From an uncultured Anaerolineales bacterium (GTDB taxonomy: Bacteria > Chloroflexota > Anaerolineae > Anaerolineales > UBA11657): a stretch of 6,472 nucleotides of DNA. The stretch spans positions 1 through 6,472 of the forward strand of contig CAJWGI010000078.1 of the NCBI GenBank assembly GCA_913031335.1. The letters run 5' to 3'. The translations under genes were made by a program, and so were the position numbers. The notes beneath the pieces were generated by a model. That model was not told the origin of the DNA, did not search any database, and was given only the letters and a program-made list of their open reading frames with translations. Of the stretch, positions 1 to 6,472 are shown piece by piece; the first letter of the stretch is position 1; each line of letters starts with the position of its first letter.

Positions 1-627
1 GTGGCGGAGTGGCAGCGTGGCGCAGAACTGGTGCTGGCGGTGCGCGCCGCCCGCAGGGGCGAGACTTGGTTTAAGCGCATCACCGCCGCTCTCTTCTATC
101 GCCTGATCGATCGGCTGACCGATTTGCACATCCCCAAGGACAGCGGCGATTTTAGACTGATGGATCGCAAGGTTGTGGACGCCCTCCAGCAAGTGCGCGA
201 ACACCATCGCTTTATGCGCGGCCTCTCAGTCTGGGTGGGCTTCAAGCGCGCTGAGGTGGAATATGTGCGCGAGGAACGCTTTGCCGGGCGCAGTAAATAT
301 CCGCTGCGGAGCATGCTGCGCTTTGCCACGGATGGCATTACCAGCTTTTCGCACGTGCCGCTGCAGCTGGCCATGACGCTCGGATTCCTTTTCGCCGGCG
401 TAGCGATGCTGGGAATCCCGGCCATCGTGGCGATGCGTTTTTCGGGCAGCCGTGAGTTTTTCGGGCAGGCCACCACGCTGGTGAGTGTGCTGCTTCTGGG
501 TGGGGTGCAATTGATTTGCCTGGGCATCGTTGGCGAATATCTGGGGCGAATATACAACGAAGTTAAAAGACGCCCGCTTTACTTGATTTCCGGAAAGTGG
601 GGCTTTGAGGGCGAGCGCGAAGAATGA
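1..627 (+). CDS. Polyprenyl-phosphate glycosyltransferase, family 2 (DPM1/GtrB/ArnC-like), 5'-truncated by the window
   Basis: This is the C-terminal 208 residues of a membrane-associated family 2 glycosyltransferase. Such enzymes move a sugar from a nucleotide donor to a polyprenyl (undecaprenyl or dolichyl) phosphate at the inner face of the cytoplasmic membrane. Visible hallmarks are the acceptor-side motif DSGDFRLM (residues 47-54), HRFMRGL (69-75), the [10 protein letters not shown] segment (94-103), and an amphipathic stretch running into two predicted membrane helices (about 120-146 and 157-180). The tail signature [17 protein letters not shown] (178-194) is typical of the family. Members usually have about 310-340 residues, so roughly 100-130 residues, including the DxD metal site, lie left of the window. 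The GTG at position 1 is therefore probably an internal valine codon and not the start. The donor sugar and final product (lipopolysaccharide, teichoic-acid-like polymer or protein glycosylation) cannot be told from this part. The gene ends 35 bases before sbcD on the same strand. Confidence 0.93.
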   Translation: MAEWQRGAELVLAVRAARRGETWFKRITAALFYRLIDRLTDLHIPKDSGDFRLMDRKVVDALQQVREHHRFMRGLSVWVGFKRAEVEYVREERFAGRSKYPLRSMLRFATDGITSFSHVPLQLAMTLGFLFAGVAMLGIPAIVAMRFSGSREFFGQATTLVSVLLLGGVQLICLGIVGEYLGRIYNEVKRRPLYLISGKWGFEGEREE

Positions 628-662
628 CCCCGGCGTCCGGCTGCCGGTCCCGCTAAGCGAGC

Positions 663-1889
663 ATGCCTGACCCTATCCGTCTGCTCCATTTCGCCGACCT
701 GCATGTCGGCATGGAGAACTATGGCCGCCTTGATGCGCGCACCGGTACATCCTCGCGCGTGCGTGATTTTCTCGACCGTATGGACGAGGTGGTTGATTAC
801 GCTCTGGAGCATCGGGCGGATGCGGCTATTTTTGCCGGTGACGCCTTCAAGCGGCGCGACCCCGACCCCACGCAGCAACGAGAATTCGCCTCGCGGCTGA
901 AGCGCCTCGCGGACAAGATGCCGGTGCTTTTGCTGGTCGGAAATCACGATTTGCCGGGCATGGCCTCCAAGGCCACCAGTGTGGATATTTTCGGGGCGCT
1001 GGATGTTCGCAATGTGATTGTCGGCAGCGAGCCCACCGGCCGGGTGGTGGAAACACGCCGCGGGCCGTTCTTCCTCGCGTGGATGCCGTACCCGATGCGC
1101 AACCGGCTGCTGACGCAGGAGCAACATCGCGGCAAATCGGTTGAAGAGTTGGACCGGGCGCTGCGCGCGGCAGTCTCCACGCTTGTTGAGGACCTCGCTC
1201 GTCAAGCCGCGGAACACGAAATGCCGCGCGTGCTCAGCGGGCATTTCTCCGTGGCGGAGGCAAAACTGGGGTCTGAGCGCAGCGTGATGCTCGGGCGCGA
1301 TGTGGCCGTGTACAACTCGGTGCTGGCGGAACCGGTCTGGGATTACGTCGCGCTCGGCCACATCCACAAACATCAGGACGTAAACGCGGGCGCATATCCG
1401 AGTGTGGTCTATTCGGGAAGCCTGGAGCGCATCGATTTCGGGGAGGAGAAAGAGCCGAAAGGATTCTGCTGGGTGCAATTGGCGCGGGGCAAAACCGAGT
1501 GGCAATTCGTTCCGGTGGGCGCGCGTCCCTTCCTAACTGTACGCGTGGACGCGCGCGAGCGCGACGACGCCACTGCGGCGGTGGTGCAGGCCATCGAAAA
1601 GCGCGACATTGACGGGGTGGTGGTGCGAGTGATAATACAGCTGAAGGCCGAACAAACGCCAGCGCTGCGCGATGCAGAAATCGCCGCCGCGCTGGCGCCG
1701 GCGTACAGCCACACGCTGGCGCGCGAAGTGGAGCACGAGGCGCGCACGCGCATCGGTGGACTGGCAGCCGAGACGCTCACCCCGACCGAGCTGCTGGAGC
1801 GCTACTTCGCGGACAAAGGATATGGGCCCGAGCGCGTGCAGCCGCTTCTGGCCGCGGCCGATGGCATCTTTCAGGGCAGCGACGAGTAA
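663..1889 (+). CDS. sbcD: SbcD/Mre11-type DNA repair exonuclease (metallophosphoesterase)
   Basis: This is the nuclease subunit of an SbcCD (Mre11-Rad50) complex, which cuts DNA ends, hairpins and protein-blocked ends with Mn2+ and with help from the SbcC ATPase. All five calcineurin-type phosphodiesterase motifs are present: DLH (D12, H14), GDAF (G59-D60), GNHD (93-96, with catalytic H95), SGHFS (H194) and GHIHKH (H233, H235). The segment YSGSLERIDFGEEKEPKGF (250-268) is the usual link from the catalytic core to the capping domain. The rest, to residue 408, fits the DNA-binding cap and the SbcC-binding tail. The length matches ordinary SbcD proteins (about 400 residues). The ATG at 663 is well supported because an in-frame TAA at 654-656 blocks any upstream start and the first motif follows within 12 residues. 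I see no strong Shine-Dalgarno match before it. sbcC follows after 30 bases on the same strand, so the two are probably co-transcribed. The protein's wording (DAFKRRDP, PTQQREFA) resembles Chloroflexota versions as I recall them. Confidence 0.95.
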   Translation: MPDPIRLLHFADLHVGMENYGRLDARTGTSSRVRDFLDRMDEVVDYALEHRADAAIFAGDAFKRRDPDPTQQREFASRLKRLADKMPVLLLVGNHDLPGMASKATSVDIFGALDVRNVIVGSEPTGRVVETRRGPFFLAWMPYPMRNRLLTQEQHRGKSVEELDRALRAAVSTLVEDLARQAAEHEMPRVLSGHFSVAEAKLGSERSVMLGRDVAVYNSVLAEPVWDYVALGHIHKHQDVNAGAYPSVVYSGSLERIDFGEEKEPKGFCWVQLARGKTEWQFVPVGARPFLTVRVDARERDDATAAVVQAIEKRDIDGVVVRVIIQLKAEQTPALRDAEIAAALAPAYSHTLAREVEHEARTRIGGLAAETLTPTELLERYFADKGYGPERVQPLLAAADGIFQGSDE

Positions 1890-1919
1890 ACATTCCGTCT
1901 TCCCGGCGCGGGAAATTCC

Positions 1920-4019
1920 ATGATCCCGGTCACTTTAGAAATCACCAATTTTTTGCCTTACAAGAATCCCGCCCCGCTTGATTTTAGCGGTATCCACGTA
2001 GCATGTCTCGCGGGCGAAAACGGGGCCGGCAAATCGGCGCTGCTGGAAGCCATGGTCTGGGCGCTGTGGGGTCGGGCGCGCGATGGTAAGCGCAGCGACG
2101 ACGAACTGATTCACTTCGGCGAGAGCGAGATGCGCGTGGCCTTCACCTTTGAGCTTTCCGGGCAACGCTATCAGGTGATGCGGCAGCGCAAAAGCGGCAA
2201 GCGCGGGCAAAGCCTGCTGGAATTGCAGCTGTACGATGCGGACACTGAGAGCTGGCGCGGTCACTCCGAAGCCGGCATCCGCCAGACGCAGCGCAAAATC
2301 GACGCACTGCTGCGCATAGATTACGAGACTTTCATGAATTCTGCTTTTATCGCTCAGGGCCGTGCGGACGAATTCACGGTCAAATCGGCGGGCGACCGCA
2401 AGGCGGTGCTGGCAAGCATTCTTGGCCTCGAGCAGTGGACGCTCTTCGAGCAGCACGCCCGCGACCGCGGCGTCGCCCTCACCGAGGATGTGCGCGTATT
2501 GGAACGCGAAATCGCCGCAATCGATGTGGAGTTGCAGCGCCGCGCTGAATATGAGCAGGAACTTTCCGACGCGGAATCCGGCCTCAATCAGGTGTTGGAA
2601 CAGTTGCGCGCGGCCGAGAAAGATATGGCCGATGTGGAGCAGGCCCGGCAGGGGCTGGCGCACGCGCGCCGCAGCACGGATGACCTGAACGACCGGTTGA
2701 AACAGGGCGAAAGTGAATTGGCCGATGCGGAAAAGGAGCTGGCGGCGGCGCAGACCAAGGGCGACGACGAGGCGCTTCGGGCCGAGCAGGCTGCGGCCCA
2801 ATCTGAATTGGAGGCGCTGGATGAGCGCGAACACGAGCGAAAACAATTGGCCGCTGACCGCGCGGAAGCCGCCGAGAGCGCCGCGCGGCTGCAGGGAGAG
2901 AACGAGATACTGATCGCGGAGGCCGAACCGCTAAAGCAGCGCATCGCCGCGCTGCAGGCGGCCATGGAACCCATTTGCCCCACCTGCGGGCAGGCGCTGG
3001 ATGAGGGCGCGCGCGCGCAACTGCTGACCGATTTGCAGGGAGATCTGGACACGCGCCGCGAGCGCTACGCCGAGCAACGTGAGCAGTACCAGAAACTGAC
3101 TGCGCAGTTAAAGGCGCTTGACAAGAGCCTGGCCGAACTGGAAAAAGCCCTGAAGCAGAAGCCCGGGTTGCAGCGCAAACTGGCCGAACTGGGTTCGGCG
3201 GTGGCCGGCGCGGCCGCGGCGCATTCGGCGCTCGCGGGGCTGCAGAAGCGCCGGCAGCGTTGGCAGGATACGCTGGCGCAAGACCGCGCGCAGGTGCAGC
3301 AGTTGCAACTCGAAGCGCGCAAGCACGAATTGCAACTGCAGGCGGCCGATGAGCGCCGGCAGGCGCTGGAGCGATTGCGCATCGAACATCGCGTTGCCAC
3401 CGAGCACGTCGGCAGCGCGCGCCAGAAACTGGCTGCGCTGGACGGGCTGGCACAGCGGCGCGAATCCCGGAGCGCCGAGCGGGATAAGCTGGCCGAGCGC
3501 ATCGGCGTTTACGAGGAATTGCGCGTCGCGTTTGGAAAGCAGGGTGTTCCTGCCATGATTATCGAAGCGGCCGTGCCTGAGGTCGAAGAGAGCGCGAACA
3601 CGCTTCTGGGCAGAATGACGGGCGGGCGTATGAGCGTGCGTTTCGACACTCAGCGTGAACTGAAATCGGGGGTGTTACGCGAGACGCTGGACATCAAAAT
3701 AGCCGACGAGCTGGGCACGCGCAATTACGAGCTATACAGCGGTGGCGAGGCTTTTCGGGTCAACTTTGCCATTCGCATCGCGCTCAGTAAACTGCTGGCG
3801 CGGCGGGCGGGCGCACAGCTGCAGACGGTGGTAATCGACGAGGGCTTCGGCACGCAAGATGCGCGCGGCCGCGAGCGCCTGCTCGAAGCCATCAACGCGA
3901 TTCAGGGCGACTTTAAGCGCGTGCTAGTGATTACGCACATCGAGGAACTAAAGGAAGCCTTCCCGACACGCATAAACGTGGTGAAGACGGCCGCAGGATC
4001 GACGCTGTCGTTGGGCTGA
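1920..4019 (+). CDS. sbcC: SbcC/Rad50-type SMC-like ATPase with zinc hook, short-armed
   Basis: This is the ATPase and DNA-tethering subunit partnering SbcD. The N-terminal lobe has Walker A GENGAGKS (32-39) and a Q-loop in FIAQGRADEF (Q146). Two long charged Glu/Arg/Ala/Leu-rich stretches, about 170-350 and 358-540, look like antiparallel coiled-coil arms. Between them lies the zinc hook CPTC (C353, C356), where two molecules join through a shared metal ion. The C-terminal lobe begins near GVPAMIIE (542-549). It carries the ABC signature SGGE (607-610), Walker B VVIDE (D640, with catalytic E641), the D-loop GTQD (644-647) and the switch histidine H673. With 699 residues the protein is much shorter than E. 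coli SbcC (about 1,050), and the difference lies in the arms. The ATG at 1920 is the only usable start after the sbcD stop: the ten intervening in-frame codons include no ATG, GTG or TTG. A weak purine stretch, GGGAA at 1910-1914, may serve as ribosome binding site. No ATPase motif is missing. Confidence 0.95.
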   Translation: MIPVTLEITNFLPYKNPAPLDFSGIHVACLAGENGAGKSALLEAMVWALWGRARDGKRSDDELIHFGESEMRVAFTFELSGQRYQVMRQRKSGKRGQSLLELQLYDADTESWRGHSEAGIRQTQRKIDALLRIDYETFMNSAFIAQGRADEFTVKSAGDRKAVLASILGLEQWTLFEQHARDRGVALTEDVRVLEREIAAIDVELQRRAEYEQELSDAESGLNQVLEQLRAAEKDMADVEQARQGLAHARRSTDDLNDRLKQGESELADAEKELAAAQTKGDDEALRAEQAAAQSELEALDEREHERKQLAADRAEAAESAARLQGENEILIAEAEPLKQRIAALQAAMEPICPTCGQALDEGARAQLLTDLQGDLDTRRERYAEQREQYQKLTAQLKALDKSLAELEKALKQKPGLQRKLAELGSAVAGAAAAHSALAGLQKRRQRWQDTLAQDRAQVQQLQLEARKHELQLQAADERRQALERLRIEHRVATEHVGSARQKLAALDGLAQRRESRSAERDKLAERIGVYEELRVAFGKQGVPAMIIEAAVPEVEESANTLLGRMTGGRMSVRFDTQRELKSGVLRETLDIKIADELGTRNYELYSGGEAFRVNFAIRIALSKLLARRAGAQLQTVVIDEGFGTQDARGRERLLEAINAIQGDFKRVLVITHIEELKEAFPTRINVVKTAAGSTLSLG

Positions 4020-4031
4020 GGGGATCCGATT

Positions 4032-4051
4032 GGGGCCGGCGCATAGGCCCC
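4032..4051. terminator. GC-rich hairpin in the convergent gap (possible terminator)
   Basis: The arm GGGGCC (4032-4037) pairs perfectly with GGCCCC (4046-4051) around an 8-base loop. It lies 13 bases after the sbcC stop and can form on both strands. No run of T follows on either strand, so it is not a textbook intrinsic terminator. The position between two converging genes makes an end-of-transcript or RNA-stabilising role plausible but unproven. Confidence 0.4.
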
Positions 4052-4052
4052 T

Positions 4053-4076
4053 GCCGCCGGGCCGAAAGCCCGCGGC
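4053..4076. terminator. Second GC-rich hairpin in the convergent gap (possible terminator)
   Basis: GCCG/C/CGGGC (4053-4062) pairs with GCCCGCGGC (4068-4076), giving nine G-C pairs with C4057 bulged and a five-base loop CGAAA on the + strand. It starts two bases after the first hairpin ends and stops six bases before the 3' end of the Clp gene. Like its neighbour it lacks a T tract, so it would act as a roadblock or a Rho-assisted or 3'-end-protecting structure if it works at all. It could stop read-through from both converging genes. Confidence 0.42.
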
Positions 4077-4082
4077 CGGGGA

Positions 4083-6472
4083 TCACGCCGCGGTCGCGTC
4101 CACAGTCTCCTCGACCGGCACCGGTTCCGTCTCTGTGTCCGGCTCGGGGGCTGCTTCCTGGGTGAATTCCAGACCGTTCTCCTCGCCGGCATCCACGAAA
4201 ACTTTGTCCCCATCGCTAAAATCCCCGCGCAGCATCTTCACCGAGAGCGGCGATTCCACGTGTTTCTGCAGTGCGCGTTTCAGCGGTCGTGCGCCGAAGG
4301 CGGGGTCGTAACCCTGTTTCGCCAGCCAGGTGCGCGCCGCGGGCGTCAGCTCCACTGAAAGTCTGTATTCAGCCAGGCGCTGCTCGATTTCCTGCATTTG
4401 CAAATCGACGATTTCTTCCATGTCCTCGGGAGTGAGCTGCGAGAAAATGATGATTTCATCAATGCGGTTCAGGAATTCGGGCCGGAAAGTCTTCTTGAGC
4501 GCCTTTTCAATCTTCTCCTCGTTTTCGGCCTCGGCGCCATCTTTCTGCGAGAGGAAACCGAGCGAGCCGCCGCTGGTGACGAACTCAGTGCCAAGGTTCG
4601 AGGTCATTATCAGCACCGTGTTGCGGAAATCAACCACACGGCCTTGGCCGTCGGTCAGGCGGCCATCGTCCAGAATCTGCAACAGCGCGTTCCACACCTC
4701 CGGGTGCGCCTTTTCGATTTCATCAAAGAGCACCACGCGGTACGGACGCCGACGCACGGCCTCGGTCAGTTGGCCGCCTTCCTCGTAGCCCACGTATCCG
4801 GGCGGGGCTCCGAAAAGACGCGAAGCCGTGTGCTGCTCGCGGTATTCGGACATATCAATGCGCACCAGCGCGTCCTCGTCGTCGAACAGGAATTCGGCCA
4901 GCGCTTTGGCGAGCTCGGTTTTGCCTACACCGGAGGAGCCGAGGAAGATAAACGAACCCGTCGGGCGCTTGGGGTCTTTCAGGCCGGAGCGGCCGCGCCG
5001 GATGGCGTCGGCCAGCGCGCCGATGGCTTTGTGCTGCCCGATGATGCGCTGCTGCAGCCGTTCTTCCATGCGCAGCAGCTTTTCGGCCTCGGTCTCCAGC
5101 ATCTGCGTGAGCGGGATGCCGGTCCAGCTCGAAATCACCTCGGCGATGTCCTCGGCGTTGACTACCTCGTCAAGCTGATGTTCCCTTTCCCACTCGCGGC
5201 GCAAGTCGTTGAACTCGGATTCTGAGCGCAGCCTTTCGGCTTTGCACTCAGCGGCGCGCTGGTAATCGTGCTCACCGCTGGCCGCATCTTCGTCGGTCTG
5301 CAGCTTGTCAATTTCCGTTTTCTTTTCTTTCAACTCCGGCGGTAACGAGAATAGCGCCACGCGCAGTTTAGCGGCGGCCTCGTCCATCAGGTCTATCGCT
5401 TTGTCCGGCAGCTTGCGCTCGGTGATGTAGCGATGGGAGAGTTTGGTCGCCGCGGTGAGCGCTTCATCGGTGATATTGACTTTGTGATGGGCCTCGTAGC
5501 GGCTTCGCAAACCCTTCAGCATCTCTACCGTCTCTTCTATATCCGGCTCCTCAACGAAAACGGGCGCGAAGCGCCGCTCCAAGGCGGGGTCCTTTTCAAT
5601 GTGTTTGCGGAATTCGTCCAATGTGGTTGCGCCGACGCACTGCAGCTCGCCGCGCGCCAGAGCCGGTTTGAGCATGTTGCTGGCGTCCATGGCGCCCTGG
5701 GCCGCCCCCGCGCCGACGACAGTATGCAATTCGTCGATGAAGAGGATGATGTCGCCCTGACCGCGTTGAATCTCCTCAATGGTGGCTTTCAGCCGCTCCT
5801 CGAACTCGCCGCGGAAGCGCGAGCCCGCGATCATGGCGCCCAGATCAAGCGCCACCACCGTCTTGCCGCTCAGAATCTCGGGCACATCGTTGTCGGCGAT
5901 TTTCTGCGCCAGGCCCTCTAGGATGGCGGTCTTGCCGACGCCGGCCTCGCCAATCATCACCGGGTTGTTTTTCGTGCGGCGGGAGAGAACCTGAATCACA
6001 CGCAGTATTTCTTCGTCGCGCCCGATGACCGGGTCGAGTTTGCCGGCGCGCGCCATCTGCGTAAGGTCGCGGCTGTATTTTTCCAGCACCTTGTAGCGTG
6101 CTTCCGCCTGGGGGCTGGTCACGCGCTGGCCGCCACGCAGCTCTTTGATGGAGGTGGTGACGCGGTCGCGGGAGATGCCTGCTTCCGACAGGATACGCGC
6201 CACATTTGTGTTTCGCTCCGAGAGAATGGCGAGGAAGATGTGTTCGGTGGAGATGAATTCGTCCTTCAGGCGATTTGCATCTTCATTGGCCAGGTCGATA
6301 ATGCGCTTGACGCGCGGGGTGATGAACACCTGGCCAGTGCCGCCGCCATAAATGGCTGCCTTCGGGCTGGCGCGGAGCACATCATCGAGACGCTGCTGCA
6401 GCAGCTCCGCCTCCACCTTGAGCAATTCCAAAATCTGCGGGATGACACCCTCGGGCTGCTCGAGCAGCGCAA
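4083..6472 (-). CDS. clpC: ClpC-type Hsp100 AAA+ unfoldase (Clp protease ATP-binding subunit), N-terminus beyond the right edge
   Basis: This is a hexameric AAA+ machine that threads proteins through its pore, here probably into the ClpP peptidase. Residues are counted from the first complete visible codon (6470-6468); 795 are visible. The frame stays open to the window edge, and the upstream residues ([14 protein letters not shown]) are still Clp_N domain, so the true start lies outside and the TTG at 6431 is internal. The order is: Clp_N second repeat (about 48-85); first ATPase with Walker A GEAGVGKT (174-181), pore loop RFRG (F219), Walker B ILFIDE (242-247) and arginine fingers in ERRF (299-300); a short middle domain (about 370-440, with [13 protein letters not shown]); second ATPase with Walker A GSSGVGKT (511-518), pore loop GYVGY (558-562), Walker B VVLFDE (579-584), arginine finger in LNRIDE (R669) and sensor 2 GARPL (R728). 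The LGF tripeptide (637-639) before FRPEFLNR sits where ClpC has its ClpP-docking loop. The short middle domain and LGF favour ClpC over ClpB. The tail from about 761 is acidic and proline-rich. Confidence 0.9.
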   Translation of the reverse strand, partial: ALLEQPEGVIPQILELLKVEAELLQQRLDDVLRASPKAAIYGGGTGQVFITPRVKRIIDLANEDANRLKDEFISTEHIFLAILSERNTNVARILSEAGISRDRVTTSIKELRGGQRVTSPQAEARYKVLEKYSRDLTQMARAGKLDPVIGRDEEILRVIQVLSRRTKNNPVMIGEAGVGKTAILEGLAQKIADNDVPEILSGKTVVALDLGAMIAGSRFRGEFEERLKATIEEIQRGQGDIILFIDELHTVVGAGAAQGAMDASNMLKPALARGELQCVGATTLDEFRKHIEKDPALERRFAPVFVEEPDIEETVEMLKGLRSRYEAHHKVNITDEALTAATKLSHRYITERKLPDKAIDLMDEAAAKLRVALFSLPPELKEKKTEIDKLQTDEDAASGEHDYQRAAECKAERLRSESEFNDLRREWEREHQLDEVVNAEDIAEVISSWTGIPLTQMLETEAEKLLRMEERLQQRIIGQHKAIGALADAIRRGRSGLKDPKRPTGSFIFLGSSGVGKTELAKALAEFLFDDEDALVRIDMSEYREQHTASRLFGAPPGYVGYEEGGQLTEAVRRRPYRVVLFDEIEKAHPEVWNALLQILDDGRLTDGQGRVVDFRNTVLIMTSNLGTEFVTSGGSLGFLSQKDGAEAENEEKIEKALKKTFRPEFLNRIDEIIIFSQLTPEDMEEIVDLQMQEIEQRLAEYRLSVELTPAARTWLAKQGYDPAFGARPLKRALQKHVESPLSVKMLRGDFSDGDKVFVDAGEENGLEFTQEAAPEPDTETEPVPVEETVDATAA

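Noticed and set aside
628..662. Promoter or terminator between the glycosyltransferase and sbcD
   Set aside because: The 35 bases contain short CCGG palindromes but no convincing -10/-35 pair, no stem followed by T, and no strong ribosome binding site.
579..1505. Long open frame on the minus strand (308 codons) opposite sbcD
   Set aside because: It lies antisense to a gene with all family motifs. Its product is rich in His, Arg, Ala and Pro without recognisable domains, as expected of GC-rich shadow frames.
1935..2846. Minus-strand open frame of 303 codons opposite the first half of sbcC
   Set aside because: It is the shadow of a well-supported Rad50-type gene and has no recognisable motif or start context.
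3007..3018. Twelve-base alternating GC run that could form Z-DNA
   Set aside because: It encodes ordinary residues (GARA) just after the zinc hook in a GC-rich gene; codon bias explains it.
3129..3192. Direct repeat of 13 bases (CTGGCCGAACTGG at 3129 and 3180)
   Set aside because: Both copies encode LAEL in the coiled-coil arm, in frame and 17 codons apart. This is heptad-like coding redundancy, not a mobile or regulatory repeat.
2584..3453. Minus-strand open frame of 289 codons opposite the coiled-coil region of sbcC
   Set aside because: Its product is extremely rich in Ala, Arg and Pro, an artefact of the repeated codon pattern of the coiled coil on the other strand.
4398..5225. Plus-strand open frame of 275 codons opposite the Clp gene
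   Set aside because: It lies wholly within and antisense to the Clp ATPase, where conserved Walker and pore motifs fix the true frame.
6429..6431. TTG as the start codon of the Clp gene
   Set aside because: The frame continues to the window edge and the residues before it match the Clp_N domain, so this codon is internal and the gene starts outside the window.

Overview
The window is GC-rich bacterial DNA (clearly above 55% G+C by eye). It is densely coding and contains four protein genes and almost no free intergenic space. I see no tRNA, rRNA, CRISPR array, insertion sequence or phage gene. The wording of the SbcD-like and Clp proteins resembles versions I associate with Chloroflexota (Anaerolineae and relatives). 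That assignment comes from remembered family patterns, not a search, and is only moderately secure.

Layout. Positions 1-627 (+) hold the C-terminal two thirds of a family 2 glycosyltransferase of the polyprenyl-phosphate sugar transferase type; its N-terminal catalytic part lies left of the window. After 35 bases comes a complete SbcD/Mre11-type nuclease (663-1889, +). After 30 more bases comes a complete SbcC/Rad50-type ATPase (1920-4019, +). All three point the same way with short gaps and could share a transcript. A 63-base convergent gap (4020-4082) follows and contains two adjacent GC-rich hairpins. The rest of the window (4083-6472, -) is a Clp/Hsp100 double-ring ATPase that reads in from the right edge. 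It lacks its first residues and looks like ClpC, with a ClpB-like stretch at the N-terminal end.

How the genes work together. SbcD and SbcC almost certainly form one complex, a Mre11-Rad50-type machine that opens and trims DNA ends, hairpins and protein-blocked ends. SbcD carries all five phosphodiesterase motifs. SbcC carries both halves of an ABC ATPase, separated by coiled coils with a CxxC zinc hook almost exactly at its midpoint. The glycosyltransferase (envelope or lipid-linked sugar metabolism) and the Clp ATPase (protein unfolding for degradation) have no evident functional tie to this pair.

Nothing here convincingly points to a new system. The points most worth a second look are the short-armed SbcC with possible matched breaks in its arms, the ClpB/ClpC mosaic character of the unfoldase, the sbcD and sbcC frames being separated by a single stop codon, and the paired hairpins between the convergent genes.
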